The notes under the pieces are model-generated. The model was given only the letters and a program-made list of their open reading frames with translations, was not told where the DNA came from and searched no databases. DNA of 64,000 nt from Marinagarivorans cellulosilyticus (GTDB lineage Bacteria; Pseudomonadota; Gammaproteobacteria; Pseudomonadales; Cellvibrionaceae). How positions within the stretch are numbered: position 1 is the first letter of the stretch; the number at the start of each line of letters is the position of its first letter. This document shows, in pieces, positions 26,157-33,801 of this stretch. The stretch lies in assembly GCF_021655555.1 (NCBI RefSeq), contig NZ_AP023086.1, positions 868,001-932,000 on the forward strand, in the 5' to 3' direction. The position numbers were made by a program, and so were the translations under genes.

Positions 26157-26963
26157 ATGAATAAGCACCGTTTAGTGATTGCAAATCTTAAAATGAATGG
26201 CTCGCGAAAGAGCGTAAGAGCCATTTCGCAGTTTATTATTCAAAATAAATCTAGACTTTCGTTGGTAGATCTTATCTTTTGCCCGTCAGATATTTATCTA
26301 GAGCGCTGCATTGACGATTTCCAAGGTATTGATACTATACAAGTGGGAGCCCAAGATCTGTGGTCGGACAATTTATTCGGTGGCACCGGCGATACATCTG
26401 CTGAGATGTTAGTAGATCTAGGTGTGTCGTATGTCATTATTGGCCATTCCGAACGGCGAAAAGTCCATCAGGAAAATGACCCGCTTATTGCGAAAAAGCT
26501 TGAATCTGCAGTGGCGCGTGGGCTGACACCCATTTTGTGTATTGGTGAAACTCAGGAAGAAAGAATTAAGGGCGATACGCTTAAAGTGTTAGCTAGGCAG
26601 CTCAAGGGGCTACTGAATTTCACTGAGAGTGTTGCCTCTAAACTCATCATTGCTTATGAGCCCGTTTGGGCCGTGGGCTCGTCAAAATGCGCGCCACTCA
26701 ATGAAGTCAACTCAGTCATACAATTTATTAAAGGGCAATTTCGACAATCAAGGAGAGAAGTCAATGTTGTGTATGGTGGCAGTGTCTCTGAGACGAACCT
26801 TATCCAATTGATGTCATTACAGGCTTTAGATGGTGTTATCGTCGGTCGCGCATCCTTGTCAGGGGATCGTTTAATGGAAATCTGTAGGCTCAGTGGCGTT
26901 GAAGGCAGCGGTAATAATGCCGGTAAAGTAGGAGGAGCAATGATGAGGATGAGTGTCGTCTAG
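26157..26963 (+). CDS. triosephosphate isomerase, cluster-encoded paralogue
   Basis: The 268-residue protein has all TIM catalytic features: NLKMNG (Asn and Lys; the usual Trp is Leu), the electrophilic His in IIGHSERR, the catalytic Glu in AYEPVWAVG, the loop-7 YGGSVS and the phosphate-binding GVIVGRASL. It interconverts glyceraldehyde-3-phosphate and dihydroxyacetone phosphate. A housekeeping tpiA is normally elsewhere, with secG; this copy is the last gene of the AfsA operon. DHAP is the AfsA co-substrate, so it may secure precursor supply. The tail after residue 240 is longer than usual and Gly/Met-rich. I start at the ATG at 26157. Confidence 0.85.
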   Translation: MNKHRLVIANLKMNGSRKSVRAISQFIIQNKSRLSLVDLIFCPSDIYLERCIDDFQGIDTIQVGAQDLWSDNLFGGTGDTSAEMLVDLGVSYVIIGHSERRKVHQENDPLIAKKLESAVARGLTPILCIGETQEERIKGDTLKVLARQLKGLLNFTESVASKLIIAYEPVWAVGSSKCAPLNEVNSVIQFIKGQFRQSRREVNVVYGGSVSETNLIQLMSLQALDGVIVGRASLSGDRLMEICRLSGVEGSGNNAGKVGGAMMRMSVV

Positions 26964-27007
26964 TATTCTTACAACTAATGTCTGTAGGGGGGAGTATAGT
27001 CATAATA

Positions 27008-27150
27008 ATCTAGGAGGAAAAAAGATAGGAAAAAGATAGAGGAAAAAGATAGGACATCCAAAGGAAAAAGATAGGACATCCAAAACCCGATAAACGGTAA
27101 TGCAAAAACCTCGGTGATTGGCTATACCTAAATGACTAGGTAGTGTTTAT
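27008..27150 (+). repeat. stuttered left-end remnants of the Y1 element
   Basis: Three short GGAAAAAGATAG-type units (27013-27050) are followed by two left ends: one at 27051 broken after 13 bases, and one at 27073 broken after TTTAT at 27150. Each left end is preceded by AAAGAT. These look like repeated insertions or slippage at one target. Confidence 0.7.
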
Positions 27151-27160
27151 GAAAAAAGAT

Positions 27161-27486
27161 AGGACATCCAAAACCCGATAAACGGTAATGCAAAAACCTC
27201 GGTGATTGGCTATACCTAAATGACTAGGTAGTGTTTATCACTGAGGTTTTTTATGACTCAAGCGCGCAGAACGTTGATCTCTTTAGACCAAACCAGCTGG
27301 TTCCATATTTGCTCACGCTGTATTAAACGCTCATTTCTCATGGGCGAAGATAAATATAGCGGTAAAAACTATGAACATCGTCGCGAATGGATGTCGGATA
27401 AACTTGCTGAACTTGGGGATATATTTGCGTTAGACATCGCAGCATACGCAGTATTGTCAAATCACTATCATTTGGTACTGCATATT
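27161..27486 (+). pseudogene. truncated Y1 transposase element (left end + 5' part of the gene)
   Basis: The left end starts at 27161 after AAAAAAGAT. The reading frame begins at the ATG at 27253 and runs close to the full-length copy (MTQARRTLISLDQTSWFH) until 27486, just after the HUH motif (NHYHLVLHI), where the next full element begins. It has several silent and a few amino-acid differences from the full copy (MSDKL for ISDRL), so it is an older, diverged copy. It cannot make an active enzyme because the catalytic Tyr is missing. Confidence 0.85.
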
Positions 27487-27493
27487 AAAAGAT

Positions 27494-28815
27494 AGGACAT
27501 CCAAAACCTGATAAACGGTAATGCAAAAAACTCGGTGATTGGCTATACCTAAATGACTAGGTAGTATTTATCATTGAGGTTTTTTATGACTCAAGCGCGC
27601 AGAACATTGATCTCTTTAGATCAGACCAGCTGGTTCCATATTTGCTCACGTTGTATTAAACGCTCATTTCTCATGGGCGAAGATAAATACAGCGGTAAAA
27701 ACTATGAGCATCGTCGTGAATGGATATCGGATAGACTTGCTGAACTTGGGGATATATTTGCGCTAGACATCGCTGCATACGCAGTATTGTCAAATCACTA
27801 TCATTTGGTACTGCATATTGATGCGGAAAAAGCAGCAGGGTGGAGTGATAAAACGGTTATTCGGCGTTGGATGATGTTATTCAAAGGCAATGAATTAGCC
27901 CTTAAAGTGTTAAAAAATCAGTCTATCAATGAAGCGGGGCAATATCTTGTCGATGACCTTGTCGCTGAGTGGCGTAAACGTTTGAGTAGCATTAGCTGGT
28001 TTATGCGTTGTTTAAATGAACATATCGCACGACTCGCAAACGCGGAAGATAAATGCACTGGCCGTTTCTGGGAGGGGCGCTTTAAAAGCCAGGCTTTACT
28101 CGACGAGCAGGCGATTATTACCTGCATGACGTATGTCGATTTAAACCCTATGCGCGCCGGCATGGCGGAGCTGCCAGAAACCAGTGATTTTACGGCCATT
28201 CAACAGCGCATTCAGTCTTTGAATAAACCCGCTAAAAAAGCTAAAGATAAAAAGCCCATTAGGCTGGCCAATTTCTGTAAACCACCTAAAAATAATCACC
28301 TTGCCACTGCCGATTCCGTAGACCAAGGGCAGCGTTCTACAGGTGTTATTCCCTTTTACTGGCGCGATTACCTTGAACTCATCGACTGGACGGGGCGAGC
28401 TATTCTGCCCAATAAGAGCGGCGCCATCGCACTTGCATCACCTAAAATACTCAAGCGTTTGGAAATTAATTGCGATGACTGGCTAGAAAATATGCCCCGC
28501 ATCGAAACCGATTTTCACCACTGTATTGGCCGCTGTGATTCCATAAAACCCTGTGCAGAAAAGCTTGATCAATGCTGGGTTAAAGGATTGGGTGCCGCTC
28601 GGCGATTGTTTGGTTGTTAGATACCACTTCATTGAACTGATGATACAGCCCCTATTATGTTGGTGGGTTTGTATTTGATGTCTAATAGGCATCACCCCAT
28701 GCAAAACCTTCTATTTTTCGAAAAAAATTGTATTATTATTCAATCGTGATATCTATAGTTTGAGGCCTTTCGTCGGTGGGCATTACACTTTAAACAAATT
28801 AGTTTTGGATGTCCT
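27494..28815 (+). mobile_element. Y1 (HUH) transposase element, full copy 1
   Basis: The element runs from AGGACATCCAAAAC (27494) to its exact inverted complement GTTTTGGATGTCCT (ending 28815), 1322 bp. It appears identical to the copy at 44399-45720. The left end is preceded by AAAAGAT, as at every other left end in the window, which may be the target. The leader between the left end and the ATG can fold into a long imperfect hairpin (ACTCGGTGAT...ATCATTGAGGT) with an inner TACCT/AGGTA stem. A second right end lies at 28826-28865. Confidence 0.85.
27586..28620 (+). CDS. REP-associated-type Y1 transposase (IS200-like HUH), copy 1
   Basis: The start is the ATG at 27586 (MTQARRTLISLDQTSWFH), with a TTG possible 12 bases upstream. 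The 344-residue protein has the HUH motif in LSNHYHLVLHID (about residue 72) and the single catalytic Tyr in MTYVDLNPMRAGM (about 182), the pattern of Y1 transposases of the RAYT-like group. The C-terminal 130 residues are an extension with a Lys-rich segment (KPAKKAKDKKPIR). The enzyme cuts and joins single-stranded DNA at hairpin ends. The gene seems identical to that at 44491. Confidence 0.88.
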   Translation: MTQARRTLISLDQTSWFHICSRCIKRSFLMGEDKYSGKNYEHRREWISDRLAELGDIFALDIAAYAVLSNHYHLVLHIDAEKAAGWSDKTVIRRWMMLFKGNELALKVLKNQSINEAGQYLVDDLVAEWRKRLSSISWFMRCLNEHIARLANAEDKCTGRFWEGRFKSQALLDEQAIITCMTYVDLNPMRAGMAELPETSDFTAIQQRIQSLNKPAKKAKDKKPIRLANFCKPPKNNHLATADSVDQGQRSTGVIPFYWRDYLELIDWTGRAILPNKSGAIALASPKILKRLEINCDDWLENMPRIETDFHHCIGRCDSIKPCAEKLDQCWVKGLGAARRLFGC

Positions 28816-28825
28816 GTAAAGATCT

Positions 28826-28865
28826 GGTGGGCATTACACTTTAAACAAATTAGTTCTGGATGTCC
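28826..28865 (+). repeat. extra right end of the Y1 element
   Basis: This repeats the last 40 bases of the full element (GGTGGGCATTACAC through GTTCTGGATGTCCT) with one mismatch and the same flank GTAAAGATC. It is probably the right end of an outer copy into which the full element inserted. Confidence 0.8.
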
Positions 28866-28920
28866 TGTAAAGATCACCAACTGCCCGTATCGAGTGTTGC
28901 GCTTGTGGCGGAGGGCGATT

Positions 28921-28948
28921 AAAAAAATAGTGATTTTTTTTTTTTTTT
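28921..28948 (+). terminator. A7/T15 hairpin-like tract upstream of the intron
   Basis: Seven A residues, a six-base loop and fifteen T residues in a row could form a weak bidirectional terminator. Class C group II introns often insert after terminators, so this may be the original target context, but the intron 5' end is not exactly located. Confidence 0.35.
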
Positions 28949-28959
28949 AATCCAAGGCC

Positions 28960-30870
28960 CGAACAAAGCAAGTGAAGCGTACACAGAGAAATGTGCAGGC
29001 CGTAGGGGTTTCGCAGACCCTGAGAACTGGCATAGCAGACAGCTTCGAAATCAAAAATTGAGGTCGACGAGGGGTTTAACGCCCGCCGAAGTCAACACAG
29101 AAGTACCCGTTAATGGTAAGGGTGCGGAGGGCCTCCGGAGTCAAAAGGTTGTGGCATGTACATAGAGATGCATTTGAGAACTTGAGAGATCCATTTATTC
29201 CCCTTATGACATTATTATTGAACACTGAAATGCGAGAGACACGAAACGCTGTGGAGACGGGACTGCGCTGGTGCTCAACAATAATTACACCGCATAAGGA
29301 AAGCCAAGATCCCCGTAACTGGGGTATTGGCCTATGGTTAAGTGGAAGTCGGATCAAGCATAGTACTCTGGGGTTGGGAAAGCCAACTACATGGGAAAGG
29401 TCTTGACGGAAGTACGTAGCTCGCAGAGGACACTCATCCCCAACGCAGAAGATTGGGAATACTATGAGCTACCCGCACTGCGAGGAATAGCCAGAAAAGC
29501 AAAACAAGAACCCACGCATCGCTTTCGCGATTTGTCACGGTGTTTAAACGAAACTCACCTGCGTCATGCATTCAGTAAAATGAATAAAAAGGCCGCGAGT
29601 GGGGTCGATAATGTCACCTATCAGTATTATCAAAACCATTTTGATGAAAACGTCGATGATCTTATTGTTCGTTTAAAAAGACAAAACTACAAAGCGCGGT
29701 TGGTTAAACGGAAACATATCCCCAAATCCCCCGGCAAAACACGCCCCTTGGGATTGCCTGTACTTGAAGATAAGCTGCTTCAAACAACGACGTCGGATAT
29801 ACTTAATGCCATTTATGAGCAAGACTTCCACGAATTCAGCTATGGTTATCGACCAAAGCGTGGATCACGACAATGTGCAGATGACCTGAATGCCAAGCTA
29901 CAATTTGGTGGTTTTGGTTATGTTGTAGAAGCGGATATTAAAGGCTTCTTCAACCACATTGATCATGATGTTTTACTCGATTTTATGGCACAGCGTATTG
30001 ATGATAAACGCTTTTTGCGTTTAATCGCCAAGTGGTTAAAAGCGGGTATATTGGAGGAGGACGGTCAGATACATTACCCCGAAGAAGGGACGCCGCAAGG
30101 CGGGAGTATCTCACCGATTTTAGCCAATATTTATCTTCATCACGTTATAGATGACTGGTTTGAGCATGTGGTTAAGCCACATTGTGATGGCAATGCAATA
30201 TTGTGTCGTTATGCAGACGACTTTGTGTGTGCATTTCAATATGCGAGGGATGCTGAGCGATTTTATCGTGTGCTTCCCAAGCGCTTAGAGAAGTACAATT
30301 TACAAGTCGCGCCTGAGAAAACGAACCTTATTCGCTTCAGTCGATTTTCACCCACGTTAAAGAACAACTTTACCTTTCTAAGTTACGAGTTTCACTGGCG
30401 CTATGACAAGGCCGGTAAGCCTCGTGTATTTAGACGAACCTCACGAAAACGACTACAATCCGTCAAAAATGCGTTGAGTGACTTTATCAAGATGAATCGG
30501 CATAAGCGAACGCCGGTGCTTCTAGAGAAGCTCACTCAAAAGCTAAGAGGTCACTACAATTATTTTGGTGTGGTGGGCAATAATGACGATGTGTATGCTG
30601 TGTATTTTCATGTGGTGGGTAAGCTGTATAAGTGGTTAAATCGACGTAGTGGTCGCAAGAGTGTAACGTGGGCAAGACTCAAGCGTGTTATGGCATATCG
30701 GAACTTTCCAAAGCCGGTGTGTAAAGTGATTCCGAGGGGTAGGGTATGTTGGTAAGTAGGATGACTGTTTTGCACTGCGAGAGCGAGTACGACCGAGGAG
30801 CCGGATGCGGGAAAACCGCACGTCCGGATCTGTATGGGGGGCTTTGTGTAAATGAAGTCCCTACCATGAC
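28960..30870 (+). mobile_element. group II intron (5' boundary not resolved)
   Basis: A structured, non-coding leader of about 450 bases (from about 28960) precedes an intron reverse transcriptase gene. Catalytic domain V is visible at 30798-30830: an AGC triad, a GCGG/CCGC stem with a GAAA-type loop and a two-base CG bulge. A domain VI-like stem follows (30834-30865). I could not place the 5' GTGYG. The 3' end falls near 30864-30870, directly at the start of an integron-type cassette. A run of A7, a short loop and T15 at 28921-28948 lies just upstream of the leader. Confidence 0.8.
29391..30755 (+). CDS. ltrA: group II intron reverse transcriptase/maturase
   Basis: The 454-residue protein has RT blocks in order: DLSRCLNETHLRHAFSKMNKKAASGVD (RT0-1), TRPLGLPVLEDKLLQ (RT2), YGYRPKRGSRQCADDL (RT3), EADIKGFFNHIDHDVLL (RT4, first Asp), GTPQGGSISPILANIYLH (RT4-5), and the catalytic RYADDFV (RT5). 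A thumb/maturase domain follows (LRGHYNYFGVVGNN, LYKWLNRRSGRKSVTWARLKRVM). It ends without a recognisable HNH endonuclease, as in class C introns. It helps intron splicing and retrohoming. The exact start is uncertain; an ATG at 29391 gives the family N-terminus. Confidence 0.93.
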   Translation: MGKVLTEVRSSQRTLIPNAEDWEYYELPALRGIARKAKQEPTHRFRDLSRCLNETHLRHAFSKMNKKAASGVDNVTYQYYQNHFDENVDDLIVRLKRQNYKARLVKRKHIPKSPGKTRPLGLPVLEDKLLQTTTSDILNAIYEQDFHEFSYGYRPKRGSRQCADDLNAKLQFGGFGYVVEADIKGFFNHIDHDVLLDFMAQRIDDKRFLRLIAKWLKAGILEEDGQIHYPEEGTPQGGSISPILANIYLHHVIDDWFEHVVKPHCDGNAILCRYADDFVCAFQYARDAERFYRVLPKRLEKYNLQVAPEKTNLIRFSRFSPTLKNNFTFLSYEFHWRYDKAGKPRVFRRTSRKRLQSVKNALSDFIKMNRHKRTPVLLEKLTQKLRGHYNYFGVVGNNDDVYAVYFHVVGKLYKWLNRRSGRKSVTWARLKRVMAYRNFPKPVCKVIPRGRVCW

Positions 30871-30882
30871 TGAGCACTAAAA

Positions 30883-31197
30883 ATGTCTGAGCACAGTTCA
30901 ATTTATAATGTAAAGGGTGAGCTGGTTGGGCGTTTCAGGAATGGCGTGGGATGGTCATCGAAAATGGAAAGACTTGGTGAGTACAGCAATGAATTTGTAC
31001 GTGATAATGAAGGTAATATGATTGCAAAAATTAATGGTAATCATGTGCTAAGTATGAGCAATGAAGAATTGGGATACGTATTGGGTAAAGATATTTTTGT
31101 TGGTAACGTTAAGGCTGGTAGTTATATTGGGCTGGCAGAGTCTGCTTCAGCGTCAATAGCTTTGTTATTCAATGCGCTCGGTCCACATGGCTCATAA
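30883..31197 (+). CDS. integron cassette protein, unknown (104 aa)
   Basis: The small protein starts MSEHSSIYNVKGELVGRFRNGVG and ends with a hydrophobic Gly/Ala/Ser-rich segment (SYIGLAESASASIALLFNALG). There are strand repeats of the type GELVGRFRNG and DNEGNMIAKING, like short WG/MORN-type hairpins. The function is unknown. Its stop is inside the attC site at 31192-31273, whose first core site TCATAAC would pair with a 5' cassette boundary GTTATGA. An ATGA is present at 30866, exactly where the group II intron ends. Confidence 0.65.
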   Translation: MSEHSSIYNVKGELVGRFRNGVGWSSKMERLGEYSNEFVRDNEGNMIAKINGNHVLSMSNEELGYVLGKDIFVGNVKAGSYIGLAESASASIALLFNALGPHGS

Positions 31198-31273
31198 CAA
31201 ACGCAGTCTGTCGGAACGCCTTTCCGTTCCTTCCTTCGTCACTACAAGGCGTCCGCAGCTGCGGGCGTTAGTT
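31192..31273 (+). other. attC recombination site A
   Basis: TCATAACAAACGC (31192 on) pairs imperfectly with GGGCGTTAGTT (ending 31273), and internal GGAACGCCTT/AAGGCGTCC arms can form the attC hairpin. Its 3' core site GTTAGTT matches, as a perfect reverse complement, AACTAAC at 31668-31674 at the end of the next cassette, the expected signature of an inserted cassette. Confidence 0.75.
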
Positions 31274-31283
31274 GCCGGTAGAT

Positions 31284-31658
31284 ATGAATATTGAGCAAGC
31301 AATACAAGAAGCCTTTTTTCCTGATGGTTCCGTCCCAATTGACGATGAATTTATTGAGGAAAATGCTGATATTGCATGGCTAAATGAAAAAATGAGCCTG
31401 TTGATTTTGGTGCCTTCTTATATGCTTTGGTGTACACGTAATAGAGACTCTAACGGAAACCTAGTAGTTGATGGTACTGTTAACGCATTAGCAGAATATG
31501 GGCGCTCTAAAAAACCAGAAATTGAGCACCTTAGTTTCAAGTTTCTTTGTAATTCCACGCAAAGAGAAGTCGTTCTTAAATTTTTGCAGTGGTGCTTAAC
31601 TGAAGAGCTACTAGTAAATGAGGAGCAAGTTCAGCGTGCTTGTAAACATTGGGGCTAA
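31284..31658 (+). CDS. integron cassette protein, unknown (124 aa)
   Basis: I start at the ATG at 31284 (MNIEQAIQEAFFPDGSVPIDDEF), ten bases after the attC core site, which is the usual spacing for a cassette gene. The product is acidic, mostly helical and without a signal peptide or membrane segment. The family is not recognised. Downstream, AACTAAC (31668-31674) is the expected first core site of its own attC, but the rest of that attC appears lost: a dispersed repeat follows at 31738. Confidence 0.65.
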   Translation: MNIEQAIQEAFFPDGSVPIDDEFIEENADIAWLNEKMSLLILVPSYMLWCTRNRDSNGNLVVDGTVNALAEYGRSKKPEIEHLSFKFLCNSTQREVVLKFLQWCLTEELLVNEEQVQRACKHWG

Positions 31659-31737
31659 TAAAAATAAAACTAACCAAGCCAGTCAACCTGACCTCCGTAA
31701 ACTACCCCCTAAATCCATTTAGTCGTCCGAGTGGTGC

Positions 31738-31835
31738 TTGATCTCCACGGACGGAGTAAATGCAGGCAGTCGCCAGGAGCAACTTCTGTCCGTGCTCTCA
31801 CATAAAAAATTACTATTTTTAGAGGTATGCCCTTA
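31738..31835 (+). repeat. dispersed repeat R1, full copy
   Basis: The stretch from TTGATCTCCACGGACGGAG to TTTTTAGAGGTATGCCCTTA matches the reverse complement of 51344-51433 over about 90 bases with scattered mismatches. Its last 30 bases recur at 40009-40038 and 62312-62343. No ORF is conserved in it, so it is probably a non-autonomous mobile or structural element. Confidence 0.7.
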
Positions 31836-31946
31836 AGTCATATTTTCACGATAGGTGTGACGGCTTATACCATGAATTCACAGGAGCAGGCGCTTAAGCT
31901 TCGTAAGTTACTTTTCTATGTGTCTAAACCCCCTTAAATAGTAAAC

Positions 31947-32762
31947 CTAACGCTTTATCCACTGCTTAGGCGTAACCCCAAATCGCTTTTTAAAAACTCG
32001 CGCAAGCGTAGACGCGTTTTCATAACCAACATGATTAGCAATCAGGCCGACTGGTTTTTGTTTCTTTAATAGTCGCTTGGCCGCATCGAGCCGCAAATCC
32101 GTTAAATACTCCATTGGGGCTTTACCAGTGGTCTCTTTAAACAGTTGTGCAAACTTTGAGCGAGACATGGCGACTTCTTGCGCCATGCTATCAACCGTCC
32201 AAGCATCCTCTGGTGAAAATTTCAGTTTATCCATAAGAGGATTCAATTTGGGATGAGAGGCGCCGGCAAGAAGGCTGAAGTGTATAACGCCCGTGTCAGT
32301 AACGTGGCGAATCAGCTGCACCATAAAAATGTCACACAAACGATTAATCAGCGTTCTGTATCCCGTTGCCTCCACGAAGGCCTCTTTAAATAACCAGGCT
32401 GTCGTAGTCACTATTTCAGGGTTTTCTTTGGTCTGCATACAAATAAATCGCGGCAATTTTGACAATAAAAAATTTTGCTGGGTGATTGGGAAGTGAATAC
32501 TTGCACAGACCAATTCGGCCTCTTGGTTTTGAGCGACGAAAACATCGTGTTTAACCCCACTTGGGAAAAACAGCAATGAGGATGACGGCAGGCTGAGTTT
32601 GTGCCCCTCTTCAGTCTTAACCTGTATGGCGCCAGACTTCACAAAGTGCAACATGCCCGATTGAGGGTTTTCGTCAAACCCTTGCAGACCGCACAGCTTG
32701 CCGTTGTAAAAAACCTCTGCTTTGACTTCTAAACTTTCCAGTAATTGGCTAAGCGAATCCAT
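31947..32762 (-). CDS. AraC family transcriptional regulator (cupin N-terminus)
   Basis: The 271-residue protein has an N-terminal beta-rich cupin-like domain (GMLHFVKSGAIQVKTEEGHKLSLPSSSLLFFPSGVKH) and a C-terminal AraC double HTH (about 170-270: WTVDSMAQEVAMSRSKFAQLFKETTGKAPMEYLTDLRLDAAKRLL, then GYENASTLARVFKKRFGVTPKQW). It lies divergent from the YHS gene, across a 194-base gap, so it probably regulates the bufferin operon. The inducer is unknown; copper or oxidative stress would fit the operon. Confidence 0.85.
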   Translation of the reverse strand: MDSLSQLLESLEVKAEVFYNGKLCGLQGFDENPQSGMLHFVKSGAIQVKTEEGHKLSLPSSSLLFFPSGVKHDVFVAQNQEAELVCASIHFPITQQNFLLSKLPRFICMQTKENPEIVTTTAWLFKEAFVEATGYRTLINRLCDIFMVQLIRHVTDTGVIHFSLLAGASHPKLNPLMDKLKFSPEDAWTVDSMAQEVAMSRSKFAQLFKETTGKAPMEYLTDLRLDAAKRLLKKQKPVGLIANHVGYENASTLARVFKKRFGVTPKQWIKR

Positions 32763-32956
32763 AATAATTCCATTGTGTACGTTGGGTGCCTTTTTAAAGA
32801 CGATCTGACCTTTGTCCTAATCCCGAATCCTTAAACTATGTCGCAAGGTTGTTAACACAGCTGACAAGGCGAGCCGAGATAATCGGAATTCGCTAAAGAC
32901 ATCTCTATTTTAAATTCAACCACGTTAATTATTAAGTCCATTATTAAGGAGACACT

Positions 32957-33433
32957 ATGAACATTACAAACACAATCAAGTTATTTACCGGTGCAAGCTT
33001 ACTCGCATTAAGTAGTCTGACTTTTGCTTCCTCGGTCAATATTGGAACAAACGACGTTGCTATACATGGCTATGATCCCGTCGCCTACTTTGCGAAGGAT
33101 AAGGCAGTTGAAGGGTCAGCTAAGTACACCGCAATTTATGAAGATGCCATTTATCGATTTTCCAGTAAGAAAAATCGTGATGCCTTTAAAGCCGACCCAG
33201 CGCGTTATGCACCTCAGTTCGGTGGTTATTGTGCAATGGGTGTTGCGTTGGACAAGAAGTTGGATGTTGATCCAGATGCTTTTTATATCCACGACGGAAA
33301 ACTCTATTTAAACCTGAATAAAGACGTTCAGAAAAAATGGTTGACTGATGTTCCCGGGCATTTAAAAACGGCTAAAAGAACGTGGTCTGGTATTGAAGAC
33401 CTCAGTGTAGAGGATGCCAATCAGGAGGACTGA
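32957..33433 (+). CDS. secreted YHS domain protein
   Basis: A signal peptide (MNITNTIKLFTGASLLALSSLTFA) precedes a YHS-type domain: HGYDPVAYFAKDKAVEGSAKY, YRFSSKKNRDAFKADPARYAPQFGGYCAMGVAL and DGKLYLNLNKDVQ. The single Cys in GGYCAMG is the conserved YHS cysteine. Such proteins are linked to metal, especially copper, handling. Its stop overlaps the start of the thioredoxin gene (TGATG at 33431), so it is part of the bufferin operon. Confidence 0.85.
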   Translation: MNITNTIKLFTGASLLALSSLTFASSVNIGTNDVAIHGYDPVAYFAKDKAVEGSAKYTAIYEDAIYRFSSKKNRDAFKADPARYAPQFGGYCAMGVALDKKLDVDPDAFYIHDGKLYLNLNKDVQKKWLTDVPGHLKTAKRTWSGIEDLSVEDANQED

Positions 33434-33762
33434 TGAACGAGTTGACTAAAACTGTTGTTGCACCGCTGAAAACACTACTGGAAAGCGATAAAACCCAACT
33501 GTTGAGTTTCAGTGCGCAGTGGTGTGGTCCCTGCAAAACGACAAAGCCCGTGATTGACACTATTGCCAATCACTACCAAAAAAAAGTGGAAACCGTGCGG
33601 ATTGATGTTGATCGGCACCCAGATTGGGTCCGGCACTTTCAAGTACGCAGCGTTCCTACGCAAATATTGGTGGATAAAGGCGAAGTGGTTGTGCGTCGAT
33701 CGGGAGCCGTAACACTGGCTGATTTAAATACGTGGCTGGCATCCAATTTGGCAGCCATCTAA
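33433..33762 (+). CDS. thioredoxin family protein
   Basis: The 109-residue thioredoxin-fold protein has the canonical active site WCGPC in FSAQWCGPCKTTKPVI and the cis-Pro segment VRSVPTQILV. There is no signal peptide, so it should be cytoplasmic. It starts on the ATG that overlaps the YHS stop. In this operon it may keep the Cys residues of the bufferin precursor reduced before modification. Confidence 0.9.
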   Translation: MNELTKTVVAPLKTLLESDKTQLLSFSAQWCGPCKTTKPVIDTIANHYQKKVETVRIDVDRHPDWVRHFQVRSVPTQILVDKGEVVVRRSGAVTLADLNTWLASNLAAI

Positions 33763-33801
33763 TTGAAGGTAGTACCTAATACAATTCTAAAGGAGCTAAC
33801 A

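Noticed and set aside
27008..27250. Direct repeats that could be read as a short CRISPR array
   Set aside because: The repeat units are left ends of the adjacent Y1 element, with no regular spacers, and no cas gene is near.
28870..28920. Possible attC remnant as the 5' exon of the group II intron
   Set aside because: GGCGGAGGGCGATTA resembles the end of an attC, but the GTT core is absent and the intron 5' end is not located, so I do not claim it.
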